The notes beneath the pieces were generated by a model that saw only the letters and a list, made by a program, of their open reading frames with translations, did no database searches and was not told the DNA's origin. Both the position numbers and the translations under genes were made by a program. This document shows, in pieces, positions 1-7,502 of a DNA stretch of 64,000 nt. This DNA is from Desulfobulbaceae bacterium (GTDB lineage: Bacteria; Desulfobacterota; Desulfobulbia; Desulfobulbales; SURF-16): positions 53,153 to 117,152 of the forward strand of contig JAGXFQ010000016.1 of assembly GCA_024637145.1 (NCBI GenBank). The letters are read 5' to 3'. Position 1 is the first letter of the stretch. Each line of letters opens with the position of its first letter.

Positions 1-389
1 GGGAACTTGCCCTGCAATGTCTTTATCAGATTGACCAGAGCAGCAACCCGGATGCGGATATTGAGCTTATCAGTCAGAATTTTCAGGCCACCAAGAAGGC
101 GGTGGTGTATGGCAGCGCCCTGGTGAATGGCGTCAAGGAGCATCTTGACGAAATAGACAGCCTGATTAAAATTCATGCCGAGAACTGGAAGGTGAGCCGG
201 ATGGCGGTTGTTGACCGGAACATCCTGCGCATCGCCCTCTACGAAATGCTTTATGTCTCTGACGTGCCTGATGCGGTGGCCGTCAACGAGGCCGTTGATA
301 TCGCCAAACGTTTCAGTAGCGATGAGGCGCCGGCCTTTATTAACGGTATCCTGGACGCCTTTTGTAAGACCAGAGAAGGTGAAAGGTAA
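1..389 (+). CDS. nusB: Transcription antitermination protein NusB (5' truncated)
   Basis: The reading frame is open from the left edge, so the N-terminus lies outside the window. The visible part begins within a helix reading ELALQCLYQID, the usual start of the NusB fold, and ends in AFINGILDAF, the conserved last helix. NusB binds boxA RNA with NusE (S10) and supports antitermination on rRNA operons. The next gene, ftsK, starts 66 bases downstream on the same strand, so the two may be cotranscribed. The identity is clear from the two conserved end motifs. The start codon cannot be given. Confidence 0.9.
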   Translation, partial: ELALQCLYQIDQSSNPDADIELISQNFQATKKAVVYGSALVNGVKEHLDEIDSLIKIHAENWKVSRMAVVDRNILRIALYEMLYVSDVPDAVAVNEAVDIAKRFSSDEAPAFINGILDAFCKTREGER

Positions 390-455
390 AAGAGGCAGCC
401 TTTTTGCTGAGGGACGTTTTTTCGCGCCACACCAAAAAAAACAGGAAGGGGAGCA

Positions 456-2609
456 ATGGCAATGCGCGACGCAACAGAAAACCTGGCGAGTGAATTTCGG
501 CCCCATTTCGGCCTGGAGATCATTGCCGTTGTGGGGCTGGTACTTTCTCTTTTCTTTCTTCTCTCCCTGGTCAGTTTTTCTGTGCCTGGCAGTGCCCAGG
601 AAATCGCCAATTGGGGAGGGGCGGTGGGCCAGCTTTTTGCCACCGCCCTCATGAGCTTTGTGGGCTTTTCCTCCTTCTGGATTCCCTTTCTCCTTATTCT
701 CCTCTCCCTCTCCCTTTTTGTGCCGGATGCCCTTGTCAAAAGGCTGCCCTATATCTGTCTGGGCTGTACCGGCCTCATGGTGGCAAGCTCCACCATGCTG
801 GCCGCCATCGGTCTGCAGGAGATCTACCTGCTCAGCCGGACCTATCCCCTGGGAGGCTATCTGGGCAATAAGGTCTATGGCCTCAGCGCCGCCTATTTTG
901 GTGGGCCCGGTGCCGTTCTCTTCTCCTGTGCCCTCTTTTTTCTCTCCTTCATGCTCCTGCTGCGCTTTTCCCCCTATCTGGTGGGGCGGTGGATTGTGTT
1001 CAGCATCAGGAGAATCTGGGTTGACTGGCAGGCCCGCCGTCTTGCCCAAGACGATGAAAAGATCAGGCCAGCGGCAACGGCGACGAGCAGGAAAAAGAAG
1101 GTCGAACCCCTTGCTGATGGGCCGCCTATTTTTCCTGCCGTCAAAGAGCCGGTTCGTCTGATCATGGCAGAGGATGATAAGGAATTTGCCCCGGTGGCTG
1201 TTGAGCCTGGGGAGTACCGGTTGCCCACCCTCCATCTGCTGGATAAGCCGGTAAGCGACGAGGTGGCCGTTGATAAGGAGCATTATCTGGCGGTCAGTCA
1301 GCTTCTGGAGTCCAAGCTCGATGAGTTCGGGGTCCGGGGCAAAGTCACCGGCATATCGCCGGGGCCCGTGGTCACCACCTATGAATTCGAGCCGGCTGCC
1401 GGGGTCAAGATCAACAGGGTGGTTTCCCTGGCCGACGATCTGGCCCTGGTCTTAAAGGCGGAAAGTGTCCGGGTTGCCGGGTCCATCCCCGGCAAGGCCG
1501 CCCTGGGTATTGAGATTCCCAATCCGAGGCGGCAGATCGTCTACATCCGCGACATCATGGCCACCCCTAAGTTCCAGCAGGCCCGTTCCATGCTTACCCT
1601 GGGGCTGGGGATGGACGTGGTGGGCAACACGGTGATGGCTGATCTGGCCCGGATGCCGCATCTTCTTATTGCCGGCGCCACCGGGGCGGGCAAGAGTGTG
1701 GCCATCAATACCATTATCTGTTCCATCCTCATGCGGGCCACCCCGGATCAGGTGCGGCTGCTTATGGTTGATCCGAAAAGGATCGAGCTCTCCACCTACG
1801 AGGGCATCCCCCATCTTCTCCACCCCGTGGTGGTGGACCCCAAGATGGCCAGCCGGGCCCTGCAGTGGGCGGTGAAGGAGATGGAGCGCCGCTATTCGCT
1901 TATGGAAGAGGAGCGGGTCAAGAGTTTTGCCTCCTATAACGAGAGTGCCGCGGAGAAGCTGCCCCTTATTGTTATCATCATTGATGAGCTGGCTGACCTG
2001 ATGATGGTCTGCTCCAAGGATGTGGAGGGCTCGGTGGCCCGCCTGGCCCAGATGGCCCGGGCCGCCGGCATGCATCTCATCCTGGCCACCCAGCGGCCCT
2101 CCGTGGATGTGCTCACCGGCCTCATCAAGGCCAATTTCCCCACCCGGATGTCCTTCAAGGTTGCCTCCAAAATAGATTCCCGCACCATTTTGGATGCCTC
2201 CGGCGCCGAACATCTGCTGGGCGCCGGCGACATGCTCTTTCTTCCTCCGGGCACGGCCCGCCTGCAGCGGATCCACGGGGCCTATATTTCTGAAAAAGAG
2301 ACGGAACGGATCGTGGAGTTTCTGAAGAGCCAGGGTGCTGCCACCTATGATGAGGAGATGCTTAAATCGGTGGAGGAAGAAGCAGGCCCCAGCGCCGTTG
2401 CGGATGAGGAGTATGACGAGAAGTATGATGAGGCCGTGACTGTGGTCTGTGAGTCCGGCCAGGCCTCCATCTCCGGAGTGCAGCGCCGGCTGCGGGTGGG
2501 CTATAACCGGGCGGCCCGGATCATTGAAACCATGGAAAGAGAAGGCCTGGTGGGTCCGGCAGACGGTGCCAAGCCCCGGGAAGTTCTGGCCCGGCGCGAT
2601 TATTCCTGA
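456..2609 (+). CDS. ftsK: DNA translocase FtsK/SpoIIIE
   Basis: 717 residues. About four hydrophobic segments in the first 180 residues anchor it at the division septum, followed by a short charged linker and the motor. Walker A is GATGAGKS at 407-414 and Walker B ends in IIIDELADLMM with D510-E511. The last ~60 residues (from ~658) form the gamma winged-helix domain that reads KOPS/SRS DNA and contacts XerCD (ASISGVQRRLRVGYNRAAR). The family role is chromosome dimer resolution and terminus segregation. The linker is much shorter than in E. coli FtsK, as in many bacteria. The ATG at 456 is preceded by GGAAGGGGAG. Confidence 0.96.
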   Translation: MAMRDATENLASEFRPHFGLEIIAVVGLVLSLFFLLSLVSFSVPGSAQEIANWGGAVGQLFATALMSFVGFSSFWIPFLLILLSLSLFVPDALVKRLPYICLGCTGLMVASSTMLAAIGLQEIYLLSRTYPLGGYLGNKVYGLSAAYFGGPGAVLFSCALFFLSFMLLLRFSPYLVGRWIVFSIRRIWVDWQARRLAQDDEKIRPAATATSRKKKVEPLADGPPIFPAVKEPVRLIMAEDDKEFAPVAVEPGEYRLPTLHLLDKPVSDEVAVDKEHYLAVSQLLESKLDEFGVRGKVTGISPGPVVTTYEFEPAAGVKINRVVSLADDLALVLKAESVRVAGSIPGKAALGIEIPNPRRQIVYIRDIMATPKFQQARSMLTLGLGMDVVGNTVMADLARMPHLLIAGATGAGKSVAINTIICSILMRATPDQVRLLMVDPKRIELSTYEGIPHLLHPVVVDPKMASRALQWAVKEMERRYSLMEEERVKSFASYNESAAEKLPLIVIIIDELADLMMVCSKDVEGSVARLAQMARAAGMHLILATQRPSVDVLTGLIKANFPTRMSFKVASKIDSRTILDASGAEHLLGAGDMLFLPPGTARLQRIHGAYISEKETERIVEFLKSQGAATYDEEMLKSVEEEAGPSAVADEEYDEKYDEAVTVVCESGQASISGVQRRLRVGYNRAARIIETMEREGLVGPADGAKPREVLARRDYS

Positions 2610-2688
2610 TGGGTTCGCTGATTTTTCTCCTTGCCCAACAGGGCAAAAAGCAATAGAATAATACATTATTAAAAAAGGTGCTACGGCG

Positions 2689-3099
2689 ATGCTGAAACGA
2701 TTTTCTATTTCCCTGGAAGAGGATCTCCTTGAAGATTTTGATGAGTTTATCAAGCAGCGCCGCTATGAGAACCGCTCCGAGGCCATCCGTGACCTGATCC
2801 GCAGCTCCTTTATCAAGGATGAGTGGCAGGCGGATAAGGATGTCATGGGGGTGATCACCGTGGTTTATGACCATCATCAGCCCAACCTCCAGGAAAAGGT
2901 CACTGAGCTGCAGCATGATTATCACCAGCAGATCGTCTCCACCACCCATGTCCACATGGACCATCATAACTGTCTTGAGGTCATTATTGTCCGGGGCAAG
3001 GCAGCTGAGGTGAAGGAACTGGCCAACAGGCTCAGTTCCTTGCGCGGCGTCCGCGATGGCAAGCTGGCCATGAGCTCCACCGGCAAACATCTCCATTAA
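2689..3099 (+). CDS. nikR: Nickel-responsive regulator NikR
   Basis: 136 residues, the normal length. A ribbon-helix-helix DNA-binding domain occupies ~1-45 (KRFSISLEEDLLEDFDEFI, then NRSEAIRDLIR). The C-terminal ACT-like domain has H76, H87, H89 and C95, the same positions as the four square-planar nickel ligands of E. coli NikR (HVHMDHHNC at 87-95). In the family, Ni(II) binding turns the tetramer into a repressor of nickel uptake genes. Its target is almost certainly the ECF operon starting 157 bases downstream, where an inverted repeat at 3212-3234 is a good operator. Identification is firm. Confidence 0.96.
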   Translation: MLKRFSISLEEDLLEDFDEFIKQRRYENRSEAIRDLIRSSFIKDEWQADKDVMGVITVVYDHHQPNLQEKVTELQHDYHQQIVSTTHVHMDHHNCLEVIIVRGKAAEVKELANRLSSLRGVRDGKLAMSSTGKHLH

Positions 3100-3133
3100 C
3101 GCCCCTCTCTTTAGGTCATTTTTTTCAGCGGCA

Positions 3134-3200
3134 CCAGGAGGGTGAAAACGGGGAGCCCGGCCCTCGGTATCGGCCTGGCCACGCCTCCTGGGCTTTTTTT
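3134..3200 (+). terminator. Terminator- or attenuator-like hairpin after nikR
   Basis: CCAGGAGG at 3134-3141 pairs perfectly with CCTCCTGG at 3184-3191 and is followed by GC and seven T (3194-3200). The 42-base loop is GC-rich and could hold a second hairpin. Most simply this ends nikR transcription before the nickel transporter promoter. An attenuation role cannot be excluded because the loop is long. Confidence 0.5.
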
Positions 3201-3208
3201 GCGCACCC

Positions 3209-3236
3209 GGTAACACATAAAAACAATATGTGTTGT
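3209..3236. promoter_or_regulatory. Candidate NikR operator upstream of nikM
   Basis: AACACATA at 3212-3219 and TATGTGTT at 3227-3234 form a perfect 8-base inverted repeat separated by 7 bases, with flanks GGT and GTC adding partial symmetry. Half-sites of the GTAACAC/GTGTTAC type are typical of NikR operators. The site lies 22 bases before the nikM start and just after nikR, which fits nickel-dependent repression of the transporter. The assignment rests on sequence symmetry and context. Confidence 0.6.
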
Positions 3237-3255
3237 CAGTTTTTTGGGAGTCACT

Positions 3256-3888
3256 ATGCATCTTGCCGAGGGAATCCTCTCCGGGCCGATACTTCTTGGC
3301 GGCGCGGTGCTGGCCGTGGCAGGCACTGCCATTGGCCTGAAAAAGATTGATCAGGAAAGGATCATGACTACGGCCCTTCTCGGCGCGGCCTTTTTTGTGG
3401 CCTCCCTGGTGCATGTCCCCGTCGGCCCCGGCAGTGCCCATCTCCTGTTAAACGGGCTCATGGCCCTGATTCTCGGCTGGGGCTGTTTCCCGGCCATTCT
3501 GGTGGCCCTGGTGCTGCAGGCCCTTTTTTTTCAGTTCGGCGGCTTCACCGTCCTTGGCGTCAATGTGGTCGTTATTGCCGGTTCAGGTCTGCTTGGCTCC
3601 TTCTTTTTTCGGCAGTGGCTGGCGTCTCCAGCCAAGAGGGCCCTGGCCGGTTTTCTGGCCGGTTTTTTGTCCGTGGCCTGTGCCGCCTTGTGCATGGCCC
3701 TTATTTTGGTCAGCACGGATCAACATTTTCTGGCCACGGCCAAGGTGGTCTTTGGTGCCCACCTGCCCGTGATGGTGGTGGAGGGGTTGATCACCATGTT
3801 TGTTGTGCAGTTTCTGGCCAGGGTCCAGCCGGAGATCCTCAATATCGCTCCTGATGGCAAGGGGCGGGGAGAGAAGAATGGTTTTTGA
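3256..3888 (+). CDS. nikM: ECF-type nickel transporter substrate-binding subunit (CbiM/NikM)
   Basis: 210 residues with about six membrane segments. The protein starts MHLAEG: His2 directly after the initiator Met is the hallmark of CbiM/NikM, where the N-terminal amine and His2 coordinate the metal. I therefore start at the ATG at 3256 and not at the in-frame codon 12 bases upstream. As the S component it confers metal specificity on the transporter. Nickel rather than cobalt is inferred from the adjacent nikR, the operator and the His-rich ATPase tail. The end overlaps the next gene by 11 bases. Confidence 0.88.
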   Translation: MHLAEGILSGPILLGGAVLAVAGTAIGLKKIDQERIMTTALLGAAFFVASLVHVPVGPGSAHLLLNGLMALILGWGCFPAILVALVLQALFFQFGGFTVLGVNVVVIAGSGLLGSFFFRQWLASPAKRALAGFLAGFLSVACAALCMALILVSTDQHFLATAKVVFGAHLPVMVVEGLITMFVVQFLARVQPEILNIAPDGKGRGEKNGF

Positions 3889-4495
3889 TTTTGCAAGCAG
3901 CAGCCCCCTGAAGGGGCGTCACCTCTGGGGGCTGACAGCTCTTTTTGTCCTGTTTTTGCTGTTGGCTTCTCCTGCCTATGGCCATAAGGTCACTATCTTT
4001 GCCTATGCGGAGGGCGATTTCATAAAAACAGAGAGCCGCTTCAGCGGTGGTCGGGCGGCCCGCAACTGCACCGTTAGGGTGCACTCTCTCCCTGACCAGG
4101 CGCTGGTGGCCAGCGGCCAGAGTGATGAGCAGGGTTTTTTTGCCTTTCCCCTGCCCGGTGAGGCAACAGACCTGGATATCAGCATCACCTGCGGCGACGG
4201 CCACCGTGGCACCTGGCGCCTGGAGGCCCAGGAGTATCTTCCTGCTGAGGCCCAGCCCGCCCCCCACCTCCATGAATCCCCCGCTCAGGCGGCGCCCCTG
4301 GCCAGTGGAGTTCAAGAGGCGCTTCTGCGCCAAATCATAGCAGAAGAAGTGGAGAAAAAGGTGGCGCCGCTGCGCCGTGATCTGGCCCGGCTCGCCGCTC
4401 AGAAGACCAGTTGGGCCGATATCCTGGGCGGTATTGGCTATATCCTGGGCCTGGCTGGTCTTGCCAGCTATATGAAATATAAGAAAAGGAAATAA
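3878..4495 (+). CDS. NikL-like membrane-anchored auxiliary protein of the nickel ECF transporter
   Basis: 205 residues. An N-terminal signal peptide (hydrophobic ~16-34, ending SPAYG) would leave a mature N-terminus starting His-Lys. An extracytoplasmic beta-rich domain follows, then a Pro/Ala/His linker, a charged coiled-coil stretch (EEVEKKVAPLRRDLARL) and one C-terminal membrane helix with a Lys/Arg-rich end. This layout and the position between M and Q subunits match the NikL/NikN-type small extra components of nickel ECF systems. An exposed N-terminal His would suit metal delivery. It starts inside nikM, which supports translational coupling. The exact family name is less certain than the role. 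Confidence 0.65.
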   Translation: MVFDFASSSPLKGRHLWGLTALFVLFLLLASPAYGHKVTIFAYAEGDFIKTESRFSGGRAARNCTVRVHSLPDQALVASGQSDEQGFFAFPLPGEATDLDISITCGDGHRGTWRLEAQEYLPAEAQPAPHLHESPAQAAPLASGVQEALLRQIIAEEVEKKVAPLRRDLARLAAQKTSWADILGGIGYILGLAGLASYMKYKKRK

Positions 4496-4530
4496 CGGCG
4501 CTTCTGCGCCCTTGTCCGTAATGACGACCT

Positions 4531-5301
4531 ATGAACCTTGAATGTTTTAGTGCCGGCAGCTCCCCCCTGCACCGGGCGGATGTGCGCCTGAAGATGATCG
4601 GCGCCTTTTTGTTGAGCGTCACCGTGGCCCTCTGTTACAGCCTGTCGGCGCCCCTGCTGGCCCTGGGCGTGGCCCTCCTCCTGCTGGGGTCGGCCCGGCT
4701 GCCTTTGGTCAAGGTGGGCCGGCGTCTCCTGGTGGTGAATCTCTTTACCCTCCTGTTCTGGCTCACCCTGCCCTTTACCGTGCCCGGCCGCACCGTGATG
4801 GAGGCGGGGCCGCTTGTGGTCAGTGGCGCCGGCATCAATCTGGCCGCCTTGATAACCGTTAAAACCAATGCCATTGTCCTTATCTTTATGGCCCTGGTCG
4901 CCACCTCGGGGGTGACGGCTATCGGCCATGGCCTGGCTGGTCTCAAGGTCCCCCCCCGTTTCTGCATGCTGCTTCTCTTCACCTATCGCTACATCTTTGT
5001 CCTGCAGCAGGAATATCAGCGTCTGCGCCGGGCCGCCCTGCTGCGCGGTTTCAGGCCGGCCACCACCATGCACACCTATCGCACCTATGGCAACCTGCTG
5101 GGCATGACCTTGGTGAAAAGCTGGCAGCGGGGGAGGCGGGTCCAGCAGGCCATGGAGCTGCGTGGTTTTCAGGGCCGTTTTTATGTGCTGGAGGGCCGCC
5201 CCCTGGCCGCTGCGGACTGGGGACTCCTGGCCCTGCTTTTTGGAGCCGCCCTGGGGGTCGCCTGCATGGAGTTGCTGGGCGCGCCGGGGGGCTGGTCATG
5301 A
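4531..5301 (+). CDS. cbiQ: ECF transporter transmembrane coupling subunit (CbiQ/NikQ)
   Basis: 256 residues with about five or six membrane helices. Two Ala/Leu-Arg-Gly coupling motifs (AALLRGF near 169 and AMELRGFQGRF near 206) are the elements by which T components dock on the ATPase. The product joins the metal-binding subunit to CbiO in the inner membrane. The stop codon overlaps the ATG of cbiO (ATGA), so translation is coupled. The gene is conventional for the family. Confidence 0.9.
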   Translation: MNLECFSAGSSPLHRADVRLKMIGAFLLSVTVALCYSLSAPLLALGVALLLLGSARLPLVKVGRRLLVVNLFTLLFWLTLPFTVPGRTVMEAGPLVVSGAGINLAALITVKTNAIVLIFMALVATSGVTAIGHGLAGLKVPPRFCMLLLFTYRYIFVLQQEYQRLRRAALLRGFRPATTMHTYRTYGNLLGMTLVKSWQRGRRVQQAMELRGFQGRFYVLEGRPLAAADWGLLALLFGAALGVACMELLGAPGGWS

Positions 5302-6017
5302 CCGCGCTTTTATTGGAGGATATCTCCTTTTGTCATCCCGGCGGCGGCTGCCTGTTTCACCATCTCAAGCTGGCCATCGGCGCTGAGCGGGTCGGTTTTA
5401 TCGGTCCAAACGGCAGCGGCAAAACCACTCTCTTTCATATCATCATGGGCCTGCTCAAGCCAGATAGCGGCCGGATTCTTCTGGATGGCAGGCAGGTGAA
5501 CGATGTCAGGGCCTGGCGCCAGCTGCGGCGGCAGGTGGGCTTTCTTTTTCAGGATGCCGATGATCAGCTCTTTTCGCCCACCGTGCTTGAGGATGTCACC
5601 TTCGGACCCTTGAATATGGGCGATGATGGTCCAACGGCCAAGGCCAAGGCCATGGCCACCTTAGAGAGTCTGGATCTGGCTGGTTTTGCCGGCCGGATCA
5701 CCCACCAGCTTTCCGGCGGTGAGAAAAAACTGGTGGCCCTGGCCACCATTCTGGTCATGGCCCCGGAGATCCTGCTCCTTGATGAGCCTACCAATAACCT
5801 GGATATGGCCACCCGCGAGCGCCTGGTGGCCATACTGGCCGACCTGAACCTGCCCATGGTCATTATCTCCCATGATTTTGATTTCCTGGCCAAGAGCACG
5901 GATATCATCTACAGCCTGGATCACGGCCACCTGCACCGGTCGGAGTCCAGCCATCTCCACTCCCATCCCCATGCCCATATTTATGGGGATCATCCCCATG
6001 CCCATGGCGGCTATTAA
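5298..6017 (+). CDS. cbiO: ECF transporter ATPase (CbiO/NikO) with histidine-rich C-terminal tail
   Basis: 239 residues. Walker A GPNGSGKT (36-43), Q-loop Q85, signature LSGGE (138-142), Walker B ILLLDEP with D162-E163, and switch H192. The last ~30 residues (209-236) contain 11 histidines in H-x-H patterns. The tail is not part of the ATPase fold; such tails bind Ni or Co, so it may buffer incoming nickel or sense it. It is the energising subunit of the nickel importer. The next gene begins at the base following the stop codon. Confidence 0.93.
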   Translation: MTALLLEDISFCHPGGGCLFHHLKLAIGAERVGFIGPNGSGKTTLFHIIMGLLKPDSGRILLDGRQVNDVRAWRQLRRQVGFLFQDADDQLFSPTVLEDVTFGPLNMGDDGPTAKAKAMATLESLDLAGFAGRITHQLSGGEKKLVALATILVMAPEILLLDEPTNNLDMATRERLVAILADLNLPMVIISHDFDFLAKSTDIIYSLDHGHLHRSESSHLHSHPHAHIYGDHPHAHGGY

Positions 6018-6800
6018 ATGAGTATCTTTGGCAGTAGCGAGATTGATCTGGGCTGTGACGGCCATGTCCACACCAGACTTTGCCACCACGCGGTGGGAGA
6101 GATGGAGGAGTATGTGGCGGCGGCCCTGGCCGGCGGTCTTGCTGAGCTCATCTTTCTGGAGCATTTCGAGATAGGCATCAACTACGGGCAGGTCACCTGG
6201 CTGACGGCTGAGGAGTTTTGCTTCTATCAGCGGCAGTGCCGGCGTCTGGCCCGCAAATATGCAGGCCGAATCCGGGTGGGGGCCGGGGTCGAGGTGGGAC
6301 TCAATGTGGATCGCCTTGCCGAGACCCGCGACTTCTTAAACAGCCACTCTTGGGCCAGGGTGGGGCTCTCCTGCCATTATTTTGCGGAGAAGGGCAGACA
6401 TCTCAATATGCTGAGCCGCAAGCCGGAGAACATCAAGGCCCTGGAGGCCCTGGGCCATGACCGGCTGCTCAGGCGCTGTTACACGGATCTGCTGCTGGGT
6501 CTGCAGCAGCTGAAGGTGGACGTGGTCTGCCACTTGGACGCCCCCTTACGTTACTGTCAGGGGGTGGTTTTTACTGCCGAGCACTGGCGTCTGATTGAGG
6601 CAATCCTGGCGGAGATGGCCCGCCAGGATATAGCCCTGGAGATCAACACCTCAGGCTTTGCCGTGCGTGGCGAGCCCTTTCCCTGTGTCGCCATCATCCA
6701 GCGGGCCAGGCGTTGCGGGCTGCGGTTTGTGGCCGGTTCCGATGCCCATCAACCCCAGGATGTGGGGCGCTTTTTCCACCTTCTCCAGGACAGAGGGTAA
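6018..6800 (+). CDS. PHP-domain phosphoesterase, histidinol-phosphatase-like
   Basis: 260 residues with the polymerase-and-histidinol-phosphatase metal motifs: DGHVHTRLCHH near 14-24, a Glu/His pair (FLEHFEIG near 51), a central SCHYF, and the closing motif GSDAHQPQDVG near 240-250. PHP enzymes use a trinuclear metal site to cleave phosphate esters. HisJ-type histidinol phosphatase is the closest described activity, and hisB lies elsewhere in this window. The gene directly abuts cbiO, so it is read with the nickel operon, possibly only by chance of arrangement. The precise substrate is not readable from sequence. Confidence 0.75.
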   Translation: MSIFGSSEIDLGCDGHVHTRLCHHAVGEMEEYVAAALAGGLAELIFLEHFEIGINYGQVTWLTAEEFCFYQRQCRRLARKYAGRIRVGAGVEVGLNVDRLAETRDFLNSHSWARVGLSCHYFAEKGRHLNMLSRKPENIKALEALGHDRLLRRCYTDLLLGLQQLKVDVVCHLDAPLRYCQGVVFTAEHWRLIEAILAEMARQDIALEINTSGFAVRGEPFPCVAIIQRARRCGLRFVAGSDAHQPQDVGRFFHLLQDRG

Positions 6801-6901
6801 GCCCCCCATTTGCAAGGGGAGTTAAAGGCAGAACTCTAGGCGGCTCAGGCCAGTTTTTATCCGGGGCTGATATGGAGGGAGAGTTGTGTACCCTGATGTT
6901 G

Positions 6902-7294
6902 CTATTTCAGGCTGATCACCAGGGGAATCTGGTGCAGGCTTTTGGAGGTGGAGCGGGTGGTGCCCAGGCTCCAGCCCGTGATCTGATAGGTGTCTGCCAA
7001 TATCTTCTCCACCTCTTGGACCACACCCTTGATATTAATAACCGGGTGGCGGGAAAAGACATCGGGCAGGCCGTAGGTGAGGTTGCAGGCCAGGCAGCGG
7101 CCCGGCCGCTCATGGAGGTTGAGCTCAAAATGGAGCTCTTTGGCGGCTTGATCAAAACCGGCAAATTTCAGCTCAATATCATAGGAACCTTCTTGGGCGT
7201 CGCCAAAGAGGGCATCAAAGAAGGCATCGCTTCTTGCCGGGGGGAATATCTTTTTGCATAGGTCGTCGCTGAAAAGGGTCTGCATCTCTGTCAT
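6902..7294 (-). CDS. Conserved protein of unknown function with a CxxC motif
   Basis: 130 residues when started at the ATG at 7294, which has GGAGA a few bases upstream; the frame runs further upstream but without a better ribosome site. No signal peptide or membrane segment. The visible signature is a Cys pair in GRCLACNLTYGLPDVFSRHP, followed by a helical C-terminus. I recall similar proteins in Desulfobacterota carrying the meaningless database name pancreas/duodenum homeobox protein; that label should be ignored. It is transcribed against its neighbours, a PHP enzyme and a helicase, which do not suggest a role. Confidence 0.65.
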   Translation of the reverse strand: MTEMQTLFSDDLCKKIFPPARSDAFFDALFGDAQEGSYDIELKFAGFDQAAKELHFELNLHERPGRCLACNLTYGLPDVFSRHPVINIKGVVQEVEKILADTYQITGWSLGTTRSTSKSLHQIPLVISLK

Positions 7295-7502
7295 GGTATT
7301 CTCCGTCAATAATGTGCAAGTCCCGATTATCAGGAATGTTTTTTTGGGATGGAATATGAACCACCAGGAAGGGGGTGGCACCCTGTAAAAGATGTCAAAC
7401 TACCCTGCCTGCCCCATGGGGTCAATAGAAATCAGATCTTCGGGCCTGCCGGTACGCATCTCTCTTCTTCAAAAAAAGAGTGTGCTGTGGTAAGGTGCGC
7501 CC

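Noticed and set aside
1452..2753. 433-codon minus-strand frame opposite ftsK
   Set aside because: Shadow of the ftsK motor domain, with no domain pattern or ribosome site.
3121..3205. Cobalamin or NiCo riboswitch upstream of the metal transporter
   Set aside because: There is a hairpin with a T-run, but no B12 box (GCCACTG) or other conserved core; NikR plus an operator explains the regulation.
6713..7261. 182-codon plus-strand frame
   Set aside because: It runs antisense to the conserved CxxC protein at 6902-7294, which has a ribosome site and a recognisable pattern.
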